Source: Arbacia lixula
Taxonomy: Eukaryota; Echinodermata; Echinoidea; Arbacioida; Arbaciidae
Direction: 5' to 3'
Assembly: GCA_963669155.1 (NCBI GenBank)
Contig: OZ022577.1
Coordinates: forward strand, 33,611,850-33,675,849
Length of the DNA: 64,000 nucleotides
Shown: piece after piece, positions 50,101-58,556 of the stretch
Layout: every line of letters begins with the position of its first letter
How positions within the stretch are numbered: the stretch's first letter is position 1
Notes under the pieces: model-generated
Databases searched by the model: none
Seen by the model: only the letters and a program-made list of their open reading frames with translations
Told to the model about the DNA's origin: nothing
Made by a program: the position numbers and the translations under genes

Positions 50101-51795
50101 CTGATGTCAACTTGAAAAGAAATTTCTTTAATTTCCCATTTGTCTGTAGACGTTTTGTTTTTGACAAATTCATTTGCAAACTATAAGGAAGTTAACAGCA
50201 GATAATGACAGATCCTAATACTCTGCTTTTGGTTCGAAAAGTATTGAGGAATCATTAAAAATCGAACATATAAGCTATTTGTATTAATTACAAAATTGAC
50301 CAATTTCTTCACTTTCCGACAACTTGTGCATTTGGGAGATTCAACCACCCTCAAAATGATATATTAAGCTGTGTGTTATCATTATAACGGCGTTTGTGTG
50401 TGTTTGCGTGAAGCAGAGATATTTTACTTGAAAAACTTGTTTATTTGTGTTTGCTGATACCTGTTTTGCTCATGGAAGTATTAATGTCATTAATAGAACG
50501 GGACAAGCGAAATGGGACTGTACATTTCTTTTGTTCTCTCTAAGAAACCATTGCCACACAATCATGTTCATAATTGTTCAAACACCTGAACAGCACCTGT
50601 TGAGAACACCATAACTTTTCAGCGGCTTGGCACATGGGTTCAAAGAAAGAAAGTTGCTTCCTATCCTTCCATAACACATCCCTGCTTCAACCCATGAAGT
50701 ACGGTCATTGGGTAACCCATATTACATCAAATCAACCACAGTTTTATCATTCTCCAAACCATATAAGGAGAAATCATCCCATGATGCACCACACAGCCAC
50801 ATTCTGACTTAATTTCAATACAGTCATGTCCGCCTCCGGTCTAGTGTACTAATGCTTGAGCCACAGGCAGATATTACACAAATCCAGATGTCGCTGAGCT
50901 GTGCATTTTGGGGTGACTTTCTCCTAATCTGGTTAATTCTTATGTCAAAATATTTACTCATTTTGGGAAATTTTGTGACAACTGTGGTCTCATACACAGC
51001 AGGTCATACTCACCCAGATAATGGTCTGTTCTTCCTTATCTCATAAAACTGCATTCCAGTGTGATTGTACCTACATTCAAAGTGTTAAGGTAAATAATTT
51101 GTAACAGATATTGCTGAAATTGTAATTTTAGGAGACGAGTATCCACCTATACCAGTGCTCATGAGCAACGTTTTCATGAAAAGAAACACACCCACAATCC
51201 CCCCCCCCCCCCCCTCACCCACCCCCAATGAAATTTGGATCTAAAATGATTGGGGAAGACTTATATTGGCCCTTCACATGATTCCGATCCTCTCCCCGGA
51301 GAAAAAGTGTGGCTATAGGAATAGTTCACCCCAAATATAAGTTGGTTTCAATAAAGGCAGAAATATGAATGAAACATATTTGTAAAGGTTTGACGAAAAT
51401 TTGTCAAAGGAAAAGACATTTATGATTTTTTGAAATTTCAATTTTGTGGCATCACATACAAGGTGCAATCCCATATGTTGGGTGCTGTTTGATTCCATAA
51501 ATTGCTTATATCTGTTTTTGAAGGAATACTTGTTTTATATTAGGTTTGTAATATAAATTTTGAAACGGGACAAAACAATTTCAAAATGCAGCAATACTCC
51601 CTAAGCAAAATTTACAGGTCTGGCAATGAGAGATAGAGATGATATCGATTCTTGCATGAAAATGAACTAGCTCCATAAACCTGTGATCACCCTTTTGAGA
51701 GAATTCTGCCTATTCAATCGCCCCTTGTAATGATACAGTAGATCAGCCCATTCCCACCCCAATAACAATTGAACAGCAACAGTGATTCTACCCCC

Positions 51796-51827
<32 letters not shown>

Positions 51828-53424
51828 ACACACCACGTCTGCTCTTCCGGTTTTCCCGGCCTCGCCACTTATTATTTTAGTTTTTACGTGAACTAAGTAA
51901 ATATTCTCACAGACGTACTTTGCTCTGAGTCTAAGAAACCTTAATTACATCGAGCAGCATGCATATTGCATGAACTGTGTCTGAATTCCTCTTCTTCAGT
52001 CAATACCTGACTAAACGTTATCATCATAATACTACCAGATAATGCGACAACTATGTGTACAAGAAGCTAGAGTAGATCAGGTGAAGGATACTGTAGTGCC
52101 TTCATATAATCCTGGACAGCTTCCAGTCTTGCCCCCACTGACTGGTAGAGATGCACAGATGGGGCAGTAGGCACAGGAATCTGTCAGGAAATAGGCAACG
52201 CAAAATGAGCATTTCACAATTGATAAGCAGTCCAGTCTACCTATGTAGATGATACACACTATTAAAAATCTAATCTCACTGGATTCAAATTGAAAAATCA
52301 TGCAACAAAATAATACAACAATCTTAATATTTCTTATGAATACAATAAAAGTATGCTGTACAAATAGAGTATTATATATAAATTCATATACTAAAAGCTC
52401 TGAAGCTTGTTGAGCAAGTTTTAACCCAAGAAAGAAAGAGAAAACAATCAATTTTTCCCCACAGAGACCTCTGCCAATGTCATGAGAAAGTTGGTACACA
52501 CAGATGTGCTCAGATATAAAAATTATAACTTAAAATCCTAACCATGTTGAAGGAATACCTTGATATTTACCTTTCTGCACAGATAAAAAAAAACAATAAC
52601 ACTTTGCTTGAGGCATTTTTGAAATTGTAATTGACAAATATTAAATAATATAACTCCGATGTATAAAGGAATGTGATTATTTTTGGATTAATAAGTTTTA
52701 TAAAGTACTAAGTTCATCTGACAAAACTATATGTAGCATAATAGATGTATTAAAATCCTAACCATGTTGAAGGAATACCTTGATTTTTACCTTTCTGCAC
52801 AGATAAAAAAAACCAATAACACTTTGCTTCAGGCATTTTTGAAATTATAATTAACAAACATTAAATAATATAACTGCGATGTATATAGGAATGTGATTAT
52901 TTTATCATTTAATATGTTTATAAAGTACTAAGTTCATCTGACAAAACTATATGTAGCATAATAGATGTATTATAGGAGTAACATATACAATGAATGACTT
53001 GATCATTGTACACATGTGCCACTGCACCGAGAGCTGAATTGCATGAACATGGAATCCATGTTAACTGTCTAAAAGTGTCCTTATTTATCGCCTTTTGCAC
53101 AAACCCACACTCAACAAAACATAACTATAGTGTTCTGTTTTGATGTGCGTGGGTTTGTAGTTTTTAAAGTTTAATTACCTTTGGCAGAGTTTTGTTTCCA
53201 CGAATTCTGTCAATAATCTTTTCTCCATCTGGATGAATCCTTGCACAATGATTCCACATTTTCTCGCATGTTGGATTAGTCATCGGAAATCCATCTTTGT
53301 TGACGTAGAAGAGGACGCCTCCATTTCTTATTTGCTCATTTTCTTCTTCATCGCTCTTATCCTCCCCCGATGTCTTGGAGACCAGTGTTCCTTTGCCTTT
53401 GGAAGGAGATTTTGTCGATGACAT
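43902..53424 (-). CDS. VASH: Vasohibin, tubulin tyrosine carboxypeptidase (complete, 9 coding exons)
   Basis: Vasohibins, with the cofactor SVBP, remove the C-terminal Tyr of alpha-tubulin. Nine minus-strand coding exons join to 357 codons plus a stop, close to vertebrate VASH1 and VASH2. The start is acidic and Ser/Lys-rich, followed by the vasohibin domain: MWNHCARIHPDGEK, YNHTGMQFYEIRKNRPLSG, ALPIKCLEAVILG, ERFPISFKTQF, HRHVVLGLV, SRYGALGMSRREDLM and HDPHSFEQIQW. The triad is Cys148, His183 and Ser200. Spacings of 35 and 17 equal those of human VASH1 (Cys169, His204, Ser221), so it should be active. The tail is Ser/Arg-rich and ends GGYDVRV, like the vertebrate NGYQIRV end. The ATG at 53424 is the first Met after an in-frame TAA; an acceptor at 53445-53446 suggests a separate 5'-UTR exon. 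Confidence 0.95.
44389..44472 (-). CDS. VASH: Vasohibin exon 8
   Basis: 84 bp encoding HLSLNIWKISRSEAAREIDK and YAKDMRAC, matching the end of the folded domain (HARDMR in vertebrates). Acceptor CTGCAG, donor GTAAGT; a GTGTAA two bases upstream is a weaker alternative that would break the frame. Confidence 0.87.
44473..46341. other. Vasohibin intron 7: no feature seen
   Basis: AT-rich intron with a short (TC)n run near 45592-45605. No recognised repeat or exon. Confidence 0.45.
46342..46421 (-). CDS. VASH: Vasohibin exon 7
   Basis: 80 bp encoding YGHVVRKAKAGLPVPHDPHS and FEQIQWR. Acceptor ACTCAG, donor GTAAGA, phase 0 at the end. Confidence 0.92.
46985..47225. repeat. Dispersed repeat in vasohibin intron 6
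   Basis: Contains TGACACAAAAAGTGGGGGCA and GGAATAAAAATAAAGAA, then a GTGATTTGTC-type tail. A diverged copy in the same orientation is at 49130-49365. Confidence 0.6.
47339..47384 (-). CDS. VASH: Vasohibin exon 6
   Basis: 46-bp exon encoding SLSELIFNFQDAYKK. Acceptor AAACAG, donor GTAAGT, ends in phase 1. Aligns with the TLSEL...FEAAY segment of vertebrate VASH. Confidence 0.9.
47636..47807 (-). CDS. VASH: Vasohibin exon 5 (catalytic His and Ser)
   Basis: 172 bp encoding YLTNGTPGLERFPISFKTQF, HGNVHRHVVLGLVHNSRYGA and LGMSRREDLMDKPLDFK, with His183 and Ser200. Acceptor TTGTAG, donor GTACAG, ends in phase 0. Confidence 0.95.
48650..48740 (-). repeat. tRNA-like SINE head
   Basis: Minus strand reads GTTGTGGATGGTTAAGATGC and, about 30 bases later, GGTTTGATTCC, close to pol III box A and box B. 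There is no clean cloverleaf, so this is a tRNA-derived SINE or tRNA pseudogene, not a working tRNA. Confidence 0.45.
49130..49365. repeat. Dispersed repeat in vasohibin intron 4
   Basis: Copy of the repeat at 46985-47225: GTGACACAAAAAAGTGGGGG and GGAATAAAAATAAAGAAG, then GGTGATCTGACAATTGCGAC. Confidence 0.6.
49639..49713 (-). CDS. VASH: Vasohibin exon 4 (catalytic Cys)
   Basis: 75 bp encoding LMDTAKEMIREALPIKCLEA and VILGL, with the catalytic Cys148. Acceptor TGGCAG, donor GTATCC, ends in phase 2. Confidence 0.94.
49956..50694 (-). mobile_element. hAT-like non-autonomous element, copy 2 (inverted)
   Basis: Ends CAGGGAAGTGTTATAGGAAG and, inverted, CAGGGATGTGTTATGGAAGG. Flanked by CTTCAAC on both sides, a 7-bp repeat compatible with the 8-bp hAT target duplication. 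Lies in vasohibin intron 3. Confidence 0.8.
51014..51070 (-). CDS. VASH: Vasohibin exon 3
   Basis: 57 bp encoding YNHTGMQFYEIRKNRPLSG. Acceptor ATGTAG, donor GTGAGT. Very close to the vertebrate sequence. Confidence 0.94.
51315..51540. mobile_element. GGATAGTTCACCC-family fragment
   Basis: Starts AATAGTTCACCCCAAATATA and continues TTGGTTTCAATAAAGGCAGA, then the shared internal AAGGTGCAATCCCATATGTT. Lies in vasohibin intron 2. The right end is not recognisable. Confidence 0.6.
51791..51834. repeat. Poly-C then (CA)n
   Basis: A C run of over 15 followed by CACACA repeats. Other C homopolymers lie at 3008-3028, 35579-35603 and 51198-51215. Confidence 0.9.
52092..52180 (-). CDS. VASH: Vasohibin exon 2
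   Basis: 89 bp encoding IPVPTAPSVHLYQSVGARLE and AVQDYMKALQ. Acceptor CTGACAG, donor GTATCC, phase 2 at the end. Matches the VASH region IPxPxVP...ERLEAVQ. Confidence 0.9.
52531..52970. repeat. Tandem duplication, 220 bp x 2
   Basis: TAAAATCCTAACCATGTTGA starts at 52531 and again at 52751. The copies are about 93-95% alike by eye across their length, ending ATAATAGATGTAT. A recent local duplication in vasohibin intron 1. Confidence 0.9.
53179..53424 (-). CDS. VASH: Vasohibin coding exon 1 (residues 1-82)
   Basis: Encodes the acidic, Ser/Lys-rich N-terminus, then NPTCEKMWNHCARIHPDGEK and RIRGNKTLPK, the entry to the vasohibin domain. Donor GTAATT, phase 0. The exon probably extends 20 bp upstream as 5' UTR to acceptor CTTACAG. 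Confidence 0.93.
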
Positions 53425-54095
53425 TGTAAAATCACTGACTGACACTGTAAGAAATTAAGTTAGACTAACCGTCTAACGTTATTTCTAGAGTAGAATCAGT
53501 TGCCTCGAACTGCATTGGAAAGTGTCACATATCTACTGCTCACTATACAGTCAATGTGGAACTGTAGATGTACTTTGTAAGTTTGTAGACAGGTAAGGCA
53601 GCAATCAGATTTTCCTTCTCACATTGAAATACACAGACAGTGCAGAACATGCAGCAGTGACTGTTTGTTCGCTCGGCCCGGCCTGCCGCCCGGCCGACTA
53701 CGCATGCACTCTCCTACTGCCAGTTTATCTAGCTTATCTATATCTCGAAATACCGTCTTCGGAGTTAGATTTAACGTCGCGTTGTAAAAGAGCATTAGAA
53801 ACACCAAGATAAGTTAAACAGCAGGATCTTCATCGTTTGAATACCGGTGTCAGATAGTAGACATGTACGTGTATTGATCAAAATGAAGGCTAGCTCGAGG
53901 ACACGGAACGTTTCTCTAAGTATAACTACACGAAGGTGCACAACGTATAATAGGCAGCATTGCATTATTGCATTGCATTGCACACACAGCATGCATGCAC
54001 GAAAATTGTCAACAGCAACGCGACGCCACCTCGGATCGAAGCATGGTAGCATATGTTGGTGCAACGCTCAGCCGAGTATGAATATGCATTAGTAG

Positions 54096-54115
54096 TGACG
54101 TCAGTGGGACGTCAC
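54096..54115. promoter_or_regulatory. CRE-like sites in left inverted end
   Basis: A perfect TGACGTCA (54096-54103) and a GGACGTCA variant just after it, within the left arm of the composite element, about 670 bp upstream of the vasohibin ATG. Function is inferred only. Confidence 0.4.
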
Positions 54116-54369
54116 TGCTTAGAACATTGCGCGGGGCATTTGAATAGATAACCGCGGAAAATTACGAAAACGAATGCATATTTAAGCATACATTCCAATA
54201 AACGTTTTGCAATTAAGACATTATTTTAAAAAACGATTATAAAAAAGATAAATGCCACCTAATTGAGTGCACAGAACAATAATGACAACAAAATATGAAC
54301 CCTCAGTTGCACTAACCAATATTTTGTGATGCGTATTACTGTAGTCCTATATATATGAGGGTGATTGAT

Positions 54370-56610
54370 CCATTTCATCTCGGCTGAGACGTGCGCCAAC
54401 TCATGTCAGTGTTGTACCACAATTTACCACAACACAGAATAGAAAATACATTATTGAATCCATTTCTTCTCGACTGAGACATTCACCAACTCATCTCAGT
54501 GTTGCACCACAGCATAGAATACACATGTGAATCCATTTCATCTCGGCTGAGACATGCGCCAACTCATCTCAGTGTTGCATCACAACATAGAATACAAAAC
54601 AGAAACAATAACTTCTCGGCTGAGAGTTGGGCCAACATAGAATACAGAATACATAATTAAAACAATTCCTTCTCCCCTGAGGCCTAGCTAACCTGCGCCC
54701 ACTCATTTCAGTAAGGCATCACAAAAAGGTATAATGAAAGTCAACCTTATATTCTTGGCTAAGACGGTAGAATACAAAATAATGGAACTATATTATTCTC
54801 GGCTGAAACGTGCACCAACATTTCAGTGATGTGCCATAACATAGAATACAAAATAGGGGGCCTACATAATAGAAACCATAGCTTCTCGGCTGAGACGTGC
54901 ACCAACTCATCTCAGTGTTGCACCACAACATAGAATACAAAATAGCGGGCCTACATAATTGAAACCATTGCCTCTCGGCTGAAACGTGAACCAACTCATC
55001 TCAGTGTTGCACCACAACATAGAATACAAAATAGGGAGCCTACATCATTGAAACCATTGCCTCTCGGCTAAGACGTGCACCAACTCATCTCAGTGTTGCA
55101 CCACAACATAGAATACAAAATAGCGGGCCTACATAATTGAAACCATTGCCTCTCGGCTGAAACGTGAACCAACTCATCTCAGTGTTGCACCACAACATAG
55201 AATAAAAAATAGGGGACCTACATAATAGAAACCGTAGCTTCTCGGCTGAGACGTGCACCAACTTATCTCAGTGTTGCACCACAACATAGAATATAGAATA
55301 CATAATTAAATTCATTATTTATCTCGGCTGAATAGTGCGCCAACTCTTCTCAGTGTTGCACCACAACATAGAATACAAAATAGGGGGGCTACATAATTGA
55401 AACCATAGCTTCTCGGCTGAGACGTGCACCAACTCATCTCAGTGTTGCACCAAACCATAGAATACAAAATAGGGGGCCTACATAATTGAAACCATAGCTT
55501 CTCGGCTGAGACGTGCACCAACTCATCTCAGTGTTGCACCACAACATAGAATACAAAATAGCGGGCCTACATCATTGAAACCATTGCCCCTCGGCTGAAA
55601 CGTGCACCAACTCATCTCAGCTAAGGGGCCTACATAATTGAAACCATTGCCTCTCGGCTGAAACGTGCACCAACTCATCTCAGTGTTACACCACAACATA
55701 GAATACAAAATAGGGGGCCTATAATTGAAAGCATAGCTTCTCGGCTGAGACGTGCACCAACTCATATCAGTGTTGCACCACAACATAGAATACAAAATAG
55801 AGGACCTACATAATAGAAACAATAGCTTCTCGGCTGAGACGTGCACCAACTCATCTCAGTGTTGCACCACAACATAGAATACAAAATAGGGGGCCTACAT
55901 AATTGAAACCATAGCTTCTCGGCTGAGACGTGCACCAACTCACCTCAGTGTTGCACCACATCATAGAATACAAAATAGGGGGCCTACATAATTAAAACCA
56001 TAGCTTCTCGGCTGAGACGTGCACCAACTCACGTCAGTGTTGCACCACATCATAGAATACAAAATAGGGGGCCTACATAATTAAAACCATGCATAGCTTC
56101 TCGGCTGAGACGTGCACCAACTCATCTCAGTGTTGCACCACAACATAGAATAAAAAATAGAGGACCTACATAATAGAAACCATAGCTTCTCGGCTGAGAC
56201 GTGCGCCAACTCATCTCAGTGTTGCACCACATCATAGAATAAAAAATAGAGGACCTACATAATAGAAACAATAGCTTCTCGGCTGAGACGTGCACCAACT
56301 CATCTCAGTGTTGCACCACATCATATAATACAAAATAGGGGACCTACATAATTGAAACAATAGCTTCTCGGCTGAGACGTGCACCAACTCATCTCAGTGT
56401 TGCACCACAACATAGAATACAAAATACATAATTAAAACAATTTCTTTTCCGCTGAGGTCTAGCTAGCTGCGCCAACTCATTCCAGTGAGGTACCACAAAA
56501 AGGTATAATGAAAGTCAACATTATATTCTTGGCTAAGACGGTAGAATACATATTAATTGAACTAATTATTCTCGGCTGGGACGTGCTCCAACTCATCCCA
56601 TCCAGGCACC
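54370..56610. repeat. 89-bp tandem array, about 25 units
   Basis: The unit begins CTCGGCTGAGACGTGCACCA, continues CTCATCTCAGTGTTGCACC, ACAACATAGAATACAAAATA, and ends GCCTACATAATTGAAACC. Neighbouring unit starts at 55412, 55501 and 55590 give a period of 89. Central units are nearly identical and edge units are divergent. CTGAGA and TCTCAG within each unit can form a short stem. Open frames across it shift with each unit and are not coding. Confidence 0.92.
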
Positions 56611-57060
56611 ACAACATAGAATGAACACATTCGTCGTTCATGACCAGTTTGAAAACAATAGTTTAGAACGAGAATTAAGTGTGAAAAATTGGACTATATC
56701 ACATTACGTTTATTCTTTTCTAATAATATCGCTAAAACTGTATCTAAGTCAACAATTGTTTAGGCGATCTACTCCTACCATTACACTGTGCTACTCTTAT
56801 CATACACGTACGTGTTTTCACTCTCATATATATTACTACGGTAGTAAGCTTCACAAAATTTTAGTTAGTACAACTTAGGATTAATATTTTGGTTTAAATA
56901 TTGGTTTGTGCACTAAATTAGGTGGCATTTAACTCTTTTTTTTTTGTCAATAATGTCTGAATTCCAAAATGGTATTTGGAATGTATGGTGAAGTATTCCT
57001 TTCTCACTAGTTATATGCCGCGGATATCTACTCAAATGCCCCGCAAAATGTACCGTGCAG

Positions 57061-57079
57061 TGACGTCACACTGACGTCA
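57061..57079. promoter_or_regulatory. Paired CRE sites in right inverted end
   Basis: Two perfect TGACGTCA palindromes 3 bp apart (57061-57068 and 57072-57079), the counterpart of the left-arm sites. Confidence 0.4.
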
Positions 57080-57558
57080 CTTACTCATGCATATTCATAC
57101 TCGGCTGAGCGTTGCACCAACATATGCTACCAGCGAGCATCAGGCTTGTTTACAGAGCCTGTGTTTCAGGCGTAATTACCATTGTCCAATCTCCTGCATA
57201 TTTTATTACTCTTTGAATTTCATGGTACCGACTGGCAGACTAAAGAAATTTATAATTCATTCATTTTAACTCTGTTTTGTGAGTCATTGCACTTCATAAA
57301 TACCTATTCAAATTAAGAATTAATTGTATCAGCCTGGGTATAAGGCTTATACTACCCGAATCGTTTGCAGGAAGTGTGGATTGTAACAATGCCTGTAAGG
57401 CCTACCATTAAGAATTAAGACGAGTTTTACATTCTTGCGTGTACTAGCACTTTACAAGTATTCGAATCTACTGATCGTCAACAAACAAAAACAAACATTT
57501 TTTCAATTAAAATATAAAGCGCACAATCTAAAGGTAAAATAATACACATGAAGCTTAA

Positions 57559-58030
57559 AGCGATAGTTCACCCAGAAATTATTTTGGTTTCAATAAAAAA
57601 AAAAGACACTATGAAATAAACATCATTTATTAGTGCAGGTTTAAAGGAAAGGAAAGTTATTTGATTTTAAAGTTTTGATTTTATGACGTCTCGTGCAAGG
57701 TGCTATCTCCCATATGTTGTGTTTTTTGTGGTTTTCTCAAAAGGATGTCACCTGTGCGTTTGTATATACCATAGACACACGGTGTTACACACATATCGCT
57801 TTGAAAAGAATGTATTCCTTCATCAAAGAACATAAGAGGGATATTTATGGGAAGTAGGCTTGTAACATATGGAAGAGCAGCTCGCATATGACGTCACTAA
57901 AAACCAAAACTTTAAATTCAAATAACTTTCTTTTCGGCCTCACCAATTTCCATCAAACCCCGGCTGATATGCTTCTTCCATGTGCCGCCTTTTATGAAGA
58001 AAAAGTAATTTCATTGTGAGCTACCCCCTT
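57559..58030. mobile_element. GGATAGTTCACCC-family element, shorter copy
   Basis: Left end GATAGTTCACCCAGAAATTA after TTAA (57555-57558). The inverted right end reads GTAGCTCACAATGAAATTAC with the same pattern. The interior shares GTGCAAGGTGCTATCTCCCA-like sequence with 40700-40760 and 51460-51490. Confidence 0.65.
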
Positions 58031-58032
58031 AT

Positions 58033-58175
58033 GATCATGATGATTGAATCCCACAAATTTGTAAGATGTCGGGATGTGAAGCCTTTTTAATAAAATGTAA
58101 GTAATACAAATGTTTTCTATGTCCGACCTTTTCATTATTCCTTGTTTCTTTTTGGAGAAACACATAGTGCAAGGT
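58033..58175 (+). mobile_element. hAT-like element, internal fragment
   Basis: GATTGAATCCCACAAATTTG through TATGTCCGACC and ATTATTCCTTG matches the middle of the element at 32773-33436. It abuts the element ending at 58030 and lies next to the N gap. Confidence 0.5.
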
Positions 58176-58269
58176 CTTTTATTGTGTTGCCTTTAGAAAT
58201 TCGCTAAAATGTTGAAAAAGATGGCCTGAGGTTCTAGAGACAAAATGGGCAATATTGCTTTCCAAGCTA

Positions 58270-58469
58270 NNNNNNNNNNNNNNNNNNNNNNNNNNNNNNN
58301 NNNNNNNNNNNNNNNNNNNNNNNNNNNNNNNNNNNNNNNNNNNNNNNNNNNNNNNNNNNNNNNNNNNNNNNNNNNNNNNNNNNNNNNNNNNNNNNNNNNN
58401 NNNNNNNNNNNNNNNNNNNNNNNNNNNNNNNNNNNNNNNNNNNNNNNNNNNNNNNNNNNNNNNNNNNNN
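58270..58469. other. Assembly gap (200 N)
   Basis: Exactly 200 unresolved bases. The round number suggests a placeholder, so the true missing length is unknown. It falls inside an APMAP-like exon. Confidence 0.99.
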
Positions 58470-58556
58470 TCTTTAGAAAGCTGCACTCCATTAGCCACAG
58501 CTAAGCCGTCCATTAGGACTGAAATCTTACGAGATACTGGGTCATACCTGAGTAAC
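58470..58556 (-). CDS. APMAP: APMAP-like exon cut by the gap
   Basis: Encodes LLRYDPVSRKISVLMDGLAV and ANGVQLSK. Acceptor TTGTAG at 58557-58558; there is no donor, because the exon continues into the N run. Partial for assembly reasons, or at a misjoin. Confidence 0.85.

Larger units (their letters stand above)
54044..57132. mobile_element. Composite element: long inverted ends around an 89-bp tandem array
   Basis: The left segment 54044 to about 54340 matches the reverse complement of about 56870-57132. Outermost TGGTAGCATATGTTGGTGCA is identical, followed by AACGCTCAGCCGAGTATGAA, the TGACGTCA block, CGGGGCATTTGA and ATAAATGCCACCTAATT. The interior is a tandem array with no transposase. This is the layout of a non-autonomous DNA transposon carrying satellite DNA. 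Borders rest on where the inverted match ends; no convincing target duplication was found (a TA at both ends is possible). Confidence 0.8.

Noticed and set aside
54370-56610. CRISPR-like array or coding repeats (open frames up to 108 codons on the minus strand)
   Set aside because: The whole 89-bp unit repeats, with no unique spacers, and the genome is eukaryotic. The frame shifts every unit because 89 is not a multiple of 3, so the open frames are by-products.
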